This document shows positions 25,221 through 39,652 of a DNA stretch of 64,000 nt, piece by piece (position 1 is the first letter of the stretch; each line of letters opens with the position of its first letter). Below the pieces are notes generated by a model, which was not told where the DNA came from, searched no databases, and saw only the letters and a program-made list of their open reading frames with translations. A program made the translations under genes and the position numbers. Origin of the DNA: Sebastes aleutianus (lineage: Eukaryota; Chordata; Actinopteri; Perciformes; Sebastidae); assembly GCA_916700875.1 (NCBI GenBank), contig CAKAKS010000060.1, forward strand, positions 7,194,834 to 7,258,833. The letters run 5' to 3'.

Positions 25221-25980
25221 CATCTAAATGTGTCAGCCCTTGTTCCTTGTTTGCAGCCTTACTTCTGAAAACAGATTCATTTAAATCTTTATAGAGCTGG
25301 GAAATGGAAAACAAAGCTCACAAGATGGTACATTTTTAATATGTCTTGTTATTTCTCTTGCGACTGGCTCGGATATCTTTTTGACACAAGCTCATTCTTT
25401 CACTCGGTTGAAAAGATTCAGTTGATTTGGATGAATCGCTTCGACCTGAAATCTTTAACATAATAATGTAACATTTTCATGTAAAATCTGCCCGTTTTTA
25501 TTATAATCTGAAGGCAACATTCACTCTTCTCAACACCCAGTGAGCGGTGCGTGTTTGACGTGATGTCTTTTATGTTTGCGGCAGCACAGCAGTAATTCGT
25601 TTGAAAATAAACAGGAAAATTACAGGAAAAGGAGATACAGTAATTCCCATAATGAGCCGTGATGGCTGAACAAACAAAGATGATCTTTTTAGATTACACA
25701 GACTGAATGAGGCCATATAGATTCATTGAAAATCTAAGGAAAAAACATTACAGTCACAAAGACAACACAGTTGGACAGACAAGAGGAGAAATTCAATGCA
25801 AAACGACCTCGGTAATAACATGCAGCTCCAATGATGGAGCTATAAAAATAAAACAATAAAAGAATACAAGGATTTTTTTTTTGCTTTTATGTGCAATAGC
25901 AATATTCCAGAGAGGGAAATGGTGACATACCAGGCTGTTCTCATACACCGTTCATAGCTATATTCATACATAATGCACTG
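24323..25980. other. Gene-free stretch
   Basis: Low-repeat DNA with a GA microsatellite. The part 24700-25050 looks unique and balanced in composition. No exon recognised. Confidence 0.4.
25174..25219. repeat. (GA)n microsatellite
   Basis: About 23 GA units. Confidence 0.95.
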
Positions 25981-26376
25981 TAATTGAGAAAGTTTGTGAC
26001 CTGGCAGCCATGTTGAGATCAGTTGAGGAAATACCAAGCACCGCCCACCAATAGGCATTACAGTAACAGAATATTGATTCATATTTGATCAGCGCTGCCT
26101 AGTTTGACCGTTTGATCAGAGTTCGCGAGTGATTGACAGCCGGCTCCGTTGAATGAACAGCCAATAGGAACGCTCTCTCTCTGAAATGACCTGTGATTGG
26201 CCAAAGTCTCCCGGCTAGATTTTTCTAAAGCCTGAAAACAGAATCATGAGGCGGTGCAGAAGTCTAGTTTTCTCTCAGAACACTTGATATATATACTCAT
26301 ATTACAATATGCTGAAAGGTTATTATGGAATTTTTGCCCAATGATGCCAAAAACATTCTGCCTACTGCAGGTTTAA
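25981..26376 (-). mobile_element. Family B MITE, internally rearranged copy
   Basis: The outer parts (GAGAAAGTTTGTGACCTGGC and CAATAGGAACGCTCTC to CTGCAGGTTTAA) are in minus orientation. The middle (ATAGGCATTACAGTAACAG to GTGATTGACAGCC, about 26050-26150) is in plus orientation. Confidence 0.75.
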
Positions 26377-26399
26377 ATCATTAAGTCCTGAAAGTTGTA

Positions 26400-26655
26400 A
26401 AATGCACTAATAGCCGAATCCAGAGTTATTTCCCTTCCTCTGTTCATGTGATTGCGACCCAGACCGAGGCTGGAGCGAGGGCTGGGGGGTGGAGTTAAAG
26501 GAAACGCTACCGCGCCTGCTCTATGGGCCCAGTGGATGCGGAAGATCGCCGGATGATCCGGGTACTTTATTGCTCGGCAGTCGAGCCATTTTGGCTTCAT
26601 GTGCCAATGATCAACTCATAGGAATGAGCATCTTTACGCATCCATTAGGGAGGCG
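26400..26655 (-). mobile_element. Family D repeat, copy 2
   Basis: Inverse match to 7660-8005, including CCGGCGATCTTC-like, TGGGCCCATAGAGCAGGCGC and CTCCAGCCTCGGTCTGGGT. It lies directly beside a family B copy. Confidence 0.7.
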
Positions 26656-27849
26656 GTCGGAGTAGATGGGTGGGTCAAAAAACACAGGACTATCACCCAG
26701 GAGACCGATGTTTGTACCTTGTGTGAAACCAGAAGTTAACGTTGATTTATTTGTCACATAACTTCCCTACTTAAATTATTATATTTATTTTAACCCAAAC
26801 TAAGTTGATATTTTCCTAAACCTTACCAAGTTGTTTTCTATGAAGTTTATTTTGAAAATACTGTATACATGTAACAAGCGGAAATTGACACGTGCGTCAT
26901 GTGTGGCTTGACATTTTTGTAGGAAAACGCACAAAAAATTAGGAATAACTTTTCATAAGATATCATACAATACATATGAGTATACGTTGGACATACACAC
27001 ACTTCTCTCACCTATGCACTCCAGTGCTTATACACACAAATGCATGCGTACACAGTGCATGAAAGGCAGCAGTGCAGAGTGTGGCTGAGTGTTTAATCAG
27101 ATTTCTCTGTAGCGTCCATATGTAACTGTGCCAGGCAGCAGGTTGTCATTAGACAAACACACGATGCCTCTGTGATGCCCACTTGGCACCAGATCTGAGT
27201 GAGAGAGAGAGAGACAGAGACAGAGAGCAGAGAGAGAGAGGGTGTGTTTGTGCTTGTCACACTTACTACTCAGAAACGAATGAGGCTGAATGGATAATAT
27301 GGTCTATTGTATCGTCACTGAGTTGTTGTCCAAGCGAATTACTAGATGCATAAAAATGTAGCTATTACAGTAAGGTTTATTTTCCTGACAATCCATGTTG
27401 GCACATAACCACACTAACACTAACACTGTAGCTAATGAGCTACCATTGGCTAAAAGGGTCAATGGACTCTAATGTGCACACAACAAATTTATGACACTTA
27501 CGTAATATACCAGAAACCTCGTCATCAAGAAATGTGTTATGTAATCAAAATGGAAATCCTGGTGTAATTATCACACTTTAATGGATTATTTGCTAATGGA
27601 AATGATCGACAATACTTTTGTCGTCTGTATAACCCAGATAACCTCTGTGGCCCTTTGTCCTTAGATTTTTTCTGTAGATAACGTTAAAGGTGTTCTCACC
27701 ATGTTATTTGAGTTGTGTGGTCTAATTAAAATAGCTCTTTGTGCAGGTGCCTGGCTGGAGTGAGTGGCTCGTTAGTGGAATTGGAAGCACCTGTGCCTGT
27801 TGCTGCTTAAACCCCCCCCTCCAGCCAGTTTTACTTCCTGTTTTTTGGT
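26656..27849. other. Gene-free stretch
   Basis: No transposon or gene recognised; short GA repeats near 27200-27240. Confidence 0.4.
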
Positions 27850-28600
27850 CCATTACGTGACAAAAACTACTTAGTTAACTTTAAGAAAAGATCGCAGTTT
27901 GGGTTTAAGTAACACCGGAAGTGCTGTAACTTAAAGATAGGGTCGACGATGTTGGAAAGCTAGCATAATTTGAATCTAGCATGGCCTCAGGAGCTCCGTC
28001 TAAACCCCCCCACACACACACATGCACCGCCGCATCGTAACTACTTCACAGACACAGAGCGGAGAGAGGACCTCAACCCAACAACGCTACCTAATGACAA
28101 GTAACCGCGGCAGTGCTACTTTTGGCTTGGGTTGAGTTTTCTCTTCCATTCTCCAGTAAACTCGCGGCGGCGACACGCTTTGAGTTCAGGCTGGTGCACG
28201 CCAAGGGTAGAGTACCAGCAGGGAGGCAGGGAGGCATCTGATTGGTTCTCTCCAAGCGGACCGCGAGGCAGTGATTGGAGGATTACAGCAGCTACAGATG
28301 ACGGCTCTTTTCCTGTCCTCTTTCAGAGCTCATAAGTAATGGATCGCTGTCGGGGTGTAAAGACTATTTCAACCAATATAACAAATAGTGTATACTGGAG
28401 AACATCGTCAACCCTGCCTTTAAGTACGGAAGTTACGTGACAAAAAGTACTTAGATAACTTTAGAAAAAGATCGTGGTTTGGGTTAAAAGGTACGGGAGT
28501 TACGCAACAAAAACAACTTAGTTAGGTTTAGGAAAAGATTGCGGTTTGGGTTTAAATAACAACTGCAACTTAAGTACGGAAGTTACGTGACAAATAAATC
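27850..28600 (+). repeat. Tandem repeat (units of about 75 bp) interrupted by a MITE
   Basis: Units share GTACGGAAGTTACGTGACAA, CTTAGTTAACTTTA and AAAGATCGCGGTTTGGGTT. One unit precedes 27931 and about three follow 28423. Confidence 0.7.
27931..28423. mobile_element. Family J MITE with TTAA target duplication
   Basis: TTAA plus AGATAGGGTCGACGATGTT at the left and AACATCGTCAACCCTGCCT plus TTAA at the right form inverted ends. The neighbouring tandem unit shows the uninterrupted site CAACTTAAGTACGG at 28571-28584. The piggyBac-like assignment rests on the TTAA. Confidence 0.8.
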
Positions 28601-30204
<1,604 letters not shown>

Positions 30205-30808
30205 ACTGTTACTTTAATGCCCCGACTCTGGCTGTCATGATTGACGACCAGCTAACCTTTAAGGTTCACCTGGCCTCAATTGCTCGGCCGAGTAGATTTG
30301 ACCTGTACAACATCAGGAAGATCAGACCCCACCTGTCAGAGCATGCAACGCAACTCCTGATACAAGTTCTTGTAATATCATGCATTGACTACTGCAACTC
30401 CCTACTGGCAGGCCTCCCTGCATGCACATTCAAAAACATATCCCTCAACTGGCTCCCAGTTGCCGCTCGCATCAAATTCAAAACCCTGTTGCTCGCCTAC
30501 AAAACAGCAACAGAAACGGCTCCCGCCTACCTGAACTCCCTCATCCAGGTCTACGCTCCCTCCCACCCACTACGCTCAGCCAATGAAAGGCGCCTGGTAC
30601 TCCCATCACAACAGTGCCCTAAGTCACTAGCTAGTCTCTTCTCCTCCGTAGTCCCCCCGGTGGTGGAATGAGTTATCGAACTCCATTTGATCCGCAGAGT
30701 CCCTTTCCACCTTTAAGAAAAAGTTAAACCCAGCTTTTGCCTGCCGGCACCACTCTCAGATGTACGTCGCTTTGGACAAAAGCATCTGCTAAATGAAATT
30801 GTAGAATT
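30205..30808 (+). mobile_element. L2-type LINE 3' fragment with RT C terminus and L2/V-SINE tail
   Basis: Reading LAVMIDDQLTFKVHLAS, LYNIRKIRPHLSEHA, DYCNSLLAGLPACTFK, LNWLPVAARIKFKTLLLAYK and PSHPLRSANERRLVLPSQ, this is the conserved C-terminal part of an L2-type ORF2. The segment normally between LPACTFK and LNWLP is missing. A frameshift at about 30655 moves the WWNEL motif to another frame. It ends with GTACGTCGCTTTGG and AAAGCATCTGCTAAATGAAA, the 3' tail shared by teleost L2 and V-SINE elements. Confidence 0.8.
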
Positions 30809-33093
30809 GTTGTTGAAGAACTACCCTGTTTACAAAATATACAACTAAATTAATGTTTGGAAGGTTACTTGAAAAAGCAGCTATTTAACTTAATACAATA
30901 GTGTCTCATAATTATGAGATAATAAGTCATTATGTGTTTTTTTGGGTTGAAAAAAAACAACAAAATAATGATGAAATATATTTTCTTAATATGTATTTCA
31001 TTTGATTTCCTACAGTATCAACTAAAGCAAGAATAAGGTTTTCATGGTTATGTTTAGGCAGTTCAAAGCACTCGGTTAAGGTCTTGGTTATATATTGAAA
31101 AAGTCAAGACTTAAAGCACAAGCTGGGACATATTTACTTTTTCATTCTTTAAGCAAAACCATGATTTTTCCCCTATAACCTTAACCAAATGTTTTATAGC
31201 CGGAGCCTAACATGTGGTTGCAGGTTTTTTACGATTGCTTTAGCACGATTTTGAAAACAAAGTAGCAGAACACCTCAGATCTTTTGCAAAATGAAACACT
31301 TCATTCAAAACTATACAATAATTTATAAAAACCCCAAATTCGTCATTGTATGGCACACACATGGTTCATATGATCTGATTCCGTTTGAACCAGTTGCACA
31401 CTGCTGTGCTCAATCTGAAACACTTTAACATTTCTACTTTTCCAATGATACAGTCTGGGTTTGTCTTTTTTTCCAGAGATAAAGTTAAAGTACATGAATA
31501 CATTGACCAAACACAACACACAAGGCCAGTACTGCACACTGTTCGGACATTACTGTGCTGTAATATATGTGTAAAATGTTGGTATATGACGTATAAAGCT
31601 TGAGAAGATCGTTCAAATACCTAGAAACGATCATAACATCAAGCTATAACAATCATTAATAATAATGTATTTACAGTAAATACCCACCTTGGCCTCTGTG
31701 CAGAGTACACCTCAAGTGCAGCCTCTGCAGCAGACTCAAGGAGACATCTTTGTTGTACCATGGGTGTGTGTGTGTGTGTGTGTGTGTGTTTTATCTCCTT
31801 TTTTTCCTCATCTCAATAAAAGTTTTGGTTGTATCAGCACAAATTAGCATTGATGGTACCTAGCTAATCTCACACAGCTGCAGAATGGAGCATTAGGGAG
31901 AGGGTGCAGGGCCCCGGCCCATCTGTGGAGGGACCGACTCACGGTCCCCTGAAACCAACATCACTTTGGCCTTGTCAGATGGTCCCTGCAGTGTGGCTCT
32001 ATTTGTGTGTGTGTGTGTGTGAGGCAGAGAGAGAGACAGAGAGAGTGCATGTGTGTATCTGTTTGCTTGTGTCGCATTAACTTACAGAAAACCTTGCGTG
32101 TGAAATCGCAAACTTGAATGTAGTGAGTTGCTGTAATGGTGGATAGGCAATTCTCTAAAGATGCCTCCACCTCCTCTAGACCCACACAGCTGTGATCAAG
32201 GTGAGATGACAAATTATTGCACTGTACATTTCTCATGAATTATAGCTTTTCTGCTTCTCGTATTGGGTCCAGCGGTGTCACTTTTCTCCCCCCGTCGGTC
32301 CCACTACGCTAAATACTGTTCTCGTCAGCTCCCTCCCTCTCTTTTCATCTCTGCAGTTTGCTTTTTTAACCACGTGGCAGTCTGTTGCATGTAGAATAGT
32401 TTGAGGTCTGTCATCTGTCTTGTTCTTCAGCGCGTCTGTCTCCGTCTCTTTCAGTGGCCTGTGCCCTGTCATGCTGCAAATCAGCAGCTGTTGGCGTTTT
32501 CAGACCAGAGCAGAGAGTTAGAAAATGAGGAGTGATCTTTCCATTCCAGTTCACATTACTGAATGGTTGTTTTACACGCTACACTTACTTGACACCTCTG
32601 ATTAATAGCGTCACAGAAATACATTTTGAATACAGCGGGTGACATGCGGGAAGCTGATGTGTTGCCACGGAGAGAGCAGCGTTTTCAGTGAACTCGCTGA
32701 TGGCCGTCTTGTTTGTCTTTGCAAACCTGATTACCATCCGTCGTACACACACACACACACACAATAATGGCATTATGTCAAGATTCAACAGCGCTGTGTA
32801 ACAGAAGGAGGCCTCTCTACCTGCTCTACATCTACAGCGCTTCTCTTTAAGCCGTCTCATGTGTATGTCTGAGTGTCTCCATGGTGGCGCAGAAGCCCCT
32901 CTGAGTGCGGCGCCAGTGGCGGGACAGTCCAGACGATAGCAGCTGATACCCTGTCAACACTGACGGCCATGTCAGCATCACAAAGCAGCCATGAGTGCTG
33001 CTGTGGCACACTGATGGAAAGTGTTTCATCTGCACAGAGGAGATAGATATACAATGTGATTTATATAATAAACCCCATATGGAAAAAAAAAAC
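30809..33093. other. Gene-free stretch
   Basis: 31200-31640 has a transposon-like look (TTTTTACGATTGCTTTAGCACG near its start), but no matching end or second copy was found. The rest is unique-looking. Confidence 0.35.
31764..31790. repeat. (GT)n microsatellite
   Basis: 13 GT units. Confidence 0.9.
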
Positions 33094-33663
33094 TAGGGCT
33101 GTCAAAGTTAACGCGATATTAACGCCTTAACGCAAATTTGTTTTAACGCCACTAATTTCTTTAACGCGTTAACGCAATTCCATCTTTCGGAGCTTGTAGA
33201 GGGCTCAGTTTTAAAGTCAGAGTGAAGATACTGGTATCATTTGAAACTAAAAAACCTAAAGCATCCATTGGTACCATGTCATACCAACAGTATCTTACTA
33301 GCTTGCCGCAAAGGAGGTTAAATGATGCTCCAAACTTGCACAAAATTTTGGCGAGAAAAAACTGGCATGGCCATTTTCAAAGGGGTCCCTTGACCTCTGA
33401 CCTCAAGATATGTGAATGAAAATGGGTTCTATGGGTACCCACGAGTCTCCCCTTTACAGACATGCCCACTTTATGATAATCACATGCAGTTTGGGGCAAG
33501 TCATAGTCATTATTTTGTGTTGTTAATTGACAAATCTCCCTTTAAGGTGCATTTTGAACGGAGAAAAAAATGTGATAATTTGCAATTAATCATGATTAAC
33601 TATTTGGACAATCATGCGATTAATGGCGATTCAAGATTTTAACATTTAACATTGACAGCCCTA
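33094..33663 (+). mobile_element. Family A MITE, full-length copy 3
   Basis: Bounded by CTAGGGCTGTCAAAG and TTGACAGCCCTAG. It is shorter than the other full copies through an internal deletion after CAAGTCATAGTC. Confidence 0.85.
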
Positions 33664-33774
33664 GTTTAGATTTAACATTTTAGTACCCAACCAATCATCT
33701 GTGTTGCCAATATTAGTAGTGAATTGATGTAAATGCTTTTATTTTGAAAATCTAATCTAGTGTAAATTTTGATT

Positions 33775-33946
33775 GTTATTTAACCTCCTTCGCAACAAGC
33801 TAGTATGACATGGTTGGTACCAATGGTTTCCTTAGGTTTTGTAGTTTCATATGATACCAGTATCTTCACTGTAGCTTTAAAAACTGAGTTAAAGTTAAAG
33901 AAATTAGTGGCGTTAAAAAGAATTTGCGTTAACTTTGACAGCCCTA
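33775..33946 (-). mobile_element. Family A MITE, partial inverted copy
   Basis: Contains AACCTCCTTCGCAACAAGCTAG to TTGACAGCCCTA in inverse orientation, 111 bp after copy 3. The two could pair as an imperfect hairpin. Confidence 0.8.
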
Positions 33947-33975
33947 CAAAACATCACTTTTGTTGTTTGCAAGTA

Positions 33976-34018
33976 TCTCCTCTCCTCTCCTCTCCTCTCC
34001 TCTCCTCTCCTCTCCTCC
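33976..34018. repeat. (CTCCT)n pentanucleotide repeat
   Basis: Eight units, starting 30 bp after the partial family A copy. Confidence 0.95.
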
Positions 34019-34627
34019 TCCCCCCTTGCCCTCCATTCTTGCTCAGCCCTTCACCATCCACAGAGACCATTAAGTTAATGAGACCTGAGGTAGGGGCGGC
34101 TGCAGCAGGCTGCTCCCTCTCTTTCCTCCCCCCCTACCATTCCCTCTATCGCTCTCTCATCGTTCCTCTTATTCTTTCACTCCTTTTCTTGCCATTTCTT
34201 TTTTCTTTTTCTTTCCATCTCCTTCCCCTCTCTCTCTGTCTGCAGATTTATTAGTGGATGCCTGTTGTCGTTGCCAAACTTGTGCCACCACAGCAGCAAA
34301 AGCTCTGCTATACCGTGGCGACTCAGGGGACAGACATTTCATTTCCGCCCTCTTAACGAGTTGGTGGGTGAGTGTGTGTTAATATGTGTGTGTGTGTGTG
34401 TGTGTGCGTACGGGAGCTATGATGGGAGCTGGTTGATGGGGGGGTGGTGGGGCAGGCTTCATCGTTGTCCTCTTCCTCCTCCTCCTCCTCCACACTCTCA
34501 GACAGAGATAATGGGGGAGCTGATAGCAGCCTTGGAGACTGCTGTGGCTCCAAGCACAGATATGGACCGATAACGCCTCCACCACCTCGCCTGCTGCTGC
34601 TGCTGCTGGTGTGTGTGTGTGTATGTG

Positions 34628-34670
<43 letters not shown>

Positions 34671-36419
34671 CTTTGTGTTTGTATCTGGATGTGTAGTGCT
34701 GTAACACACGTACATCCAGGTATATGACTGTGGGTGTGTCTTTGCATGAGTTTTTGTGTGTGTGTGACTTTGTGATTGTCTGTATTTTGCGTCTTTTTGT
34801 GGGAGTTTGTGTGCTCGTGCGAGAGTACGTGTGTGTTGCGCTGCTATTTATGTGTATATTTGGTGTGTGTGTGTCGTACATCTGCTTCTCTACAGCGAGT
34901 GTGTGTGGCTCTCTCTGTGTCTCTGCAGCCTCCTTCATCCCACCAGACATCCCTGCCTCCTTTTTATGGGCACAGGAACAGCTGGCCACCCCAGTAGGGC
35001 ATTCTGCACAATGAGACAATCACAATATATGAGCCTGGTGCCACACACTCACTCATACACACACACACACGCACACACACATGCATAGGAAAGCACATAC
35101 AGTATGCAGAGACACACACTCTCCTGGCTATTGCTAATATGTTTCCTGTTGTGCTGTTGTGTTACAGCGCCATCAGGATCTAACAGCCGGAGTGGGTTAT
35201 CATTGCTCTTTTTTTTTACTTCTGTAGATATGAGGAGTTTGTCCACGGCGAAACACATCGCAGCAGCTTTGGCGTTTCCGCTCTGACATTTTTTTTTTGT
35301 TGCCCATGTGACTTTGATGAATTGCAAAAGGCGAATCTTTTCGCTGTACTTCACACAATCTCCTCGTATGACAATCACAGTCCTGACAGTTCAAATGAGA
35401 AAATGATTAATAGGGCTCGTGATTAACATAATGAGTTATTATCCAGGACAGAGAAATTATTTCATCAAGCCAGGCTATATTTATCTTGGTTCACCTATGC
35501 ACCTGTTCTGCTCATTTCACACACAGCGCTTTATTGCATGTGAGATTACTGCGTTCTTTTTTTTTTTTTTTCATTTGTGGCCATGCGCTGATTAGTTTTG
35601 AACAGTGGCAATATGATTGACTGTAAATTGTTTCCTTTTGTACGTGAAAATGCATATTTATGAGTGCCTATACTCAGCTTTCAAATACATATCAATACAG
35701 CTTGAAATACATTTCATCACACTATAGATGCTGAAATTGAATGCCGTGATGTATATTTGCTTTACTGCACCTTGCACAACATACCAGACTGTGTTTATAC
35801 AGGTAATGAGCACAAATAAATGTCTGATTTTCATATTTTCATATAATATGTATATATGAATGAAAAGTTGTGAACTAATTAGGTACAACCTGGGTAGTTT
35901 TTATCACTAATTTCCCACCTTGATGTCACTTTATTTGTCATGAGAAGCACTACTGGAGTCTGACAAAATAATCCTGATGATGTGGGTGGGTTTAATGAAA
36001 ATGTTATTGAGTTGCATTATGGGTAATATAGGTCATTTTTGCGGCTTGACCCATATTATGGACTAAAAAATGCCTCTTCTGCTTCCATTTTGACCATTAT
36101 TTTTTAAAACTCTATCTCTAGCGATGTTATGGTTCATGAACTATCAGTTGCTAAGATACACGCAGCCACGTCTACCACTGTTGGCTCATGGGAAGCTGGA
36201 GGAGAGGCTGTGAAAGACTTTACTTTTTTCTTGATCCATCAATGTGAGCGTATTTTCATCCTCTCTCTTTTTACAATAGATGTATTATCCTAAATCCTGT
36301 ACCTTCTCCTTTATGGCCTATGCAGAGGAGGGGATTGGGTTTTCCTTGGTAATGGGAATTTCTTGTTTTGTTGAATTTACTACATTGAATAAAAAAAAAA
36401 TTGCCTCTAGCAAGTCCCC
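34019..36419. other. Gene-free stretch
   Basis: GT-rich low-complexity DNA to 35100, then AT-rich unique DNA. Overlapping ORFs at 34353-35088 come from the dinucleotide repeats. Confidence 0.4.
34384..34671. repeat. Cluster of (GT)n tracts and (CTC)n
   Basis: GT at 34384-34406 and 34608-34671, with CCTCCTCCTCCTCC and GCTGCTGCTGCTG between. Confidence 0.9.
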
Positions 36420-36700
36420 CTAACTTTAAGGAAGTTCAAGTTGCTAACTTTACCCACCACATGGTCTGGTATACCAAACCATCTGAGAAGACGCCATTGG
36501 AAACTGTTTGGAAAAGGACGGGCACTTTCAAAAAAATACTTTGCAGGTGATTGGATGAACCATCTGTCAATCAAACTCTTGCCAAAGCCAGTCAGGAAAA
36601 AGAGCGAAAACATCTTTTTCATCGAGAAAAACCTTCAGTGCCATTCTTTGCTCTTCTTTCATTGAAGAAATACTCTCCAGTTCTGATATCCTCCTGGGAA
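36420..36700. repeat. Possible dispersed repeat remnant
   Basis: GGTGATTGGATGAACCATCTG and TCAATCAAACTCTTGCCAAAG are reminiscent of a teleost interspersed repeat, from memory. There is no internal copy to compare. Confidence 0.3.
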
Positions 36701-37191
36701 CCGAGTAAAAAAAGTCTCTTCCAATTTCTATTTTTTGGGGGGCGGGATTTTCTTCCTATTTAGGGTTAAAAGAAAATCTTACAATTTAGACTTTTTAAAT
36801 TTTATTTTAAATTTTACAGCATGTCCACTGTGGTGGAACACAGGACCATTTTAGTGTGAAAAGACAGTTGAATTTAGAAGATACAAAAAATTCACAGAAT
36901 AAGGCTGTAGAATACATTCAACTTGATTGAAAAACTAAAAAATATATAATTCTGGATTCAAGGTAACACAATTTCCAGTAATTGGGTAATTCCATTCATG
37001 TTACACCCATAATGCACACGTATTGCAATGTATCATTGACATGCATCAGTGATCATTGAGGTATGAAGATTTCCCAAGTAGAAATGCAAATTGCCTCAAG
37101 AATGCAAAGTTTGTGCTTACTGTACGAGTATGGTAAACAGGAGACCATAACACTGGAATTGTCCCAATGATGCACTACTACCTGACTGTAT

Positions 37192-37447
37192 TTAAAGGGA
37201 TAGTTTGGGTGTTTTGAAGTGGGGTTGTATGAGGTACTTCTCCACACCCAGACCACGGCCGTAGCAGCCAGTAGCTCCTCCCAGGACGCTGATCGGTCCG
37301 TGCTCTGGCTCGCCGGACACAAACGCATTACTTGAAGTCTGAAAAGATGGATTTTCTTGTGACATCCCGCGATTCTCATGTGATCTTGTGACATTGTTTG
37401 AATCCAGCTGCTGTGCAAGCTGAGTAAGTTGCATAAAACACCTTTAA
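37192..37447. mobile_element. Probable TTAA-flanked MITE
   Basis: TTAAAGGGATAGTTTGGGTG starts the unit and ACACCTTTAA ends it, with TTAA at both borders. The right inverted repeat looks shortened. The ORFs inside are not genes. Confidence 0.5.
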
Positions 37448-38020
37448 AGTTGATGACACTATGACTAAAACCTTATTTTAATCTTGATAAAAAAATATCA
37501 ACTTGATACAAAGAAAATTATATGAACGTCATCGTGATGTAATGAACATACAAACAGTTTATTCAAACACTGCAGAAACTCTATCTGCCGAGGACGATCG
37601 TGTGAATGATTGACAGCTAACAGATACTAAATGGACCTTGAGCAGAGATTGTTTTGCCAACCGCAAAAATTATGTATTATTATGAAAAAAATCGAGATGC
37701 AACTTTTCAAGTGAGAAGCTTTGAACAATTTTAACTTTTTCAAGTCACACAAATTGCTGCGAGAAAAAATAACTCCCTTCAAACAAACCCAGAGCCTCTT
37801 TACAGCCCACTAGGAGACCGCTCTGTGTTTAATATTAAACACTGAATATGCACTTTGAAAACCTTTAGAGATGATTTTTTATTTTATTTTCCAGAACACA
37901 GAGCTTCAGACCATCCACACACAAAATCTGAATATTAAGTTTTGTAGAATGTTGAACAACTCATTATTTTTCTTTTGTGTCTGTTATGTATGAAAGGTCA
38001 TTTAAAGGCGTTATTAGTTT

Positions 38021-38022
<2 letters not shown>

Positions 38023-38055
<33 letters not shown>
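38023..38055. repeat. (GT)n microsatellite
   Basis: About 16 GT units. Confidence 0.95.
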
Positions 38056-38059
<4 letters not shown>

Positions 38060-38327
38060 GCCCGGTATTCTTGCCTGAATCTGTTCATTAGTTGCTTACG
38101 AACTCACAAAGCCCAGATAGAGGTGGTGGTACCCATAATGCCTTGTTCTGTGGAGCCATACGCACTTGTGTTTTGTTAATGAGCACATCCAGGGGACGTT
38201 TCTGTTAGACGCACTCACACAGATAGAAACACACACACTCCTAACTACACAGGCCTGACATTCTCCTCACACAACTGCAGAGAAAGTCTCCTGAGAAAGA
38301 TTGCTGCCAGGCACAAAATGGAGAGAG

Positions 38328-38329
38328 CG

Positions 38330-38366
<37 letters not shown>
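38328..38366. repeat. (GA)n microsatellite
   Basis: GA run with GAAA interruptions at both ends. Confidence 0.9.
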
Positions 38367-38368
<2 letters not shown>

Positions 38369-39652
38369 CAGAGCAAGAGGTGAGGGAGAGATGTGTGGAG
38401 GAGGAGGGTCGGGAGAAACAGAAATGCTGTTTTCTTTCTCTCCACAAGCCGCAGCTGTTTTGTCCTCGGTGCTCGTGCCTTCACTCCTCGCTCCGCTTTG
38501 ATAGGTTTCAGAGCACTCGACTGTATTGACTGCGGTCTTGGCAAGCACGAGGACAAATCAATTAAGAGCGTCGACTGATACAGTGTCAGAGTCCCCCCCC
38601 CACCACCCCCGTTCTCAATAGCGAATAAGAGCAATTAAAAGCCAACTGTAGCACATGATGCGACAGTAATGGCCATAATGGATCGTCGTCAAGGTTCAGA
38701 CGCCAGATAATGTTATTGTTTATCTAGATGATTGTTGTTGTTTATTCATAAGCTTGGGAATCCCCCCCCCCCCTCATCTCTTGACAACCCCGTACCCCGA
38801 GCCTAAACACAAACAGACGTCTGTGATATTGAAAGGTGGCCATCTGTCCAATCAGGGAATCAAGTCAATAAGGGGAACCAGTTTGGGGGCGAGACCTGAT
38901 CTGGAAGACATTAGCATGTGAATTAGTTGTTGACTGGGTGCCAAAGCCAGCAGCCTAATCGCTGCCAACTAGATGACAGCACTCCCCTAATCGATGGCTT
39001 GATATCTATATGGAAACATATGGAGGGATCAGGCGCGCAGGCTGTGCCGTTTCATTTTGATCCAGTTTGTGCTGAATTTCCACTCGGCTCGGGAGAGATT
39101 TTTTGCGACTGCTGTGCACCAGAAAACATTAAAGGGAAATTGACATTTACAAACACAGCAATGACAGAAATATGTTGCTTTATTTCAGATGAATTGAAGC
39201 CTGTTGAAGCAGAAGTTCTCCCTTTGTACATGAATATAGTTCATTTTTCCACACTGTAAATGCGTGAAAGGCCAACACCCTGTGAATATTTAGAAGCTGC
39301 CAGTATAGTGTATGTGACACAGCTGCTATATGTTAAAGTTACCCTCCAGTCAAAGATGTGTTGTACTTATTGCAGTGGTGGAAGATATAGTAATAAGTAC
39401 AGAAGTAGTCTCAGCAAAACATACTTAACTCTCAAAAGTCTTAATCTATAGCGCTTGGTCTAAAGTGCATGGCGCAAATGCATTTAGGGTGTGTCCAACT
39501 CCACTTTTGCTAGTTAAACAGCGCATTATCAGAGTGTAAACATGAATTAAACCAATCAGTTGTGTGAGTGTCATCTTCAATTCCCTTTAAAAGCCAGGTG
39601 CGCCTGCATTTGCCGCGTTGATATTTAAATGGTGGATTCTGCATACGTTTTT

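Larger units (their letters stand above)
37448..39652. other. Gene-free; candidate conserved block at 38640-39130
   Basis: 38640-38760 and 38820-39130 are unique and contain CAGTAATGGCCATAATGGATC, TTATCTAGATGATTG, CCTAATCGATGGCTTGATATC and GTGAATTAGTTGTTGACTGGG, a composition typical of developmental enhancers. No splice-flanked ORF is convincing. Confidence 0.35.

Noticed and set aside
33805..34254. 149-aa frame
   Set aside because: Covers a family A fragment and CTCCT repeats.
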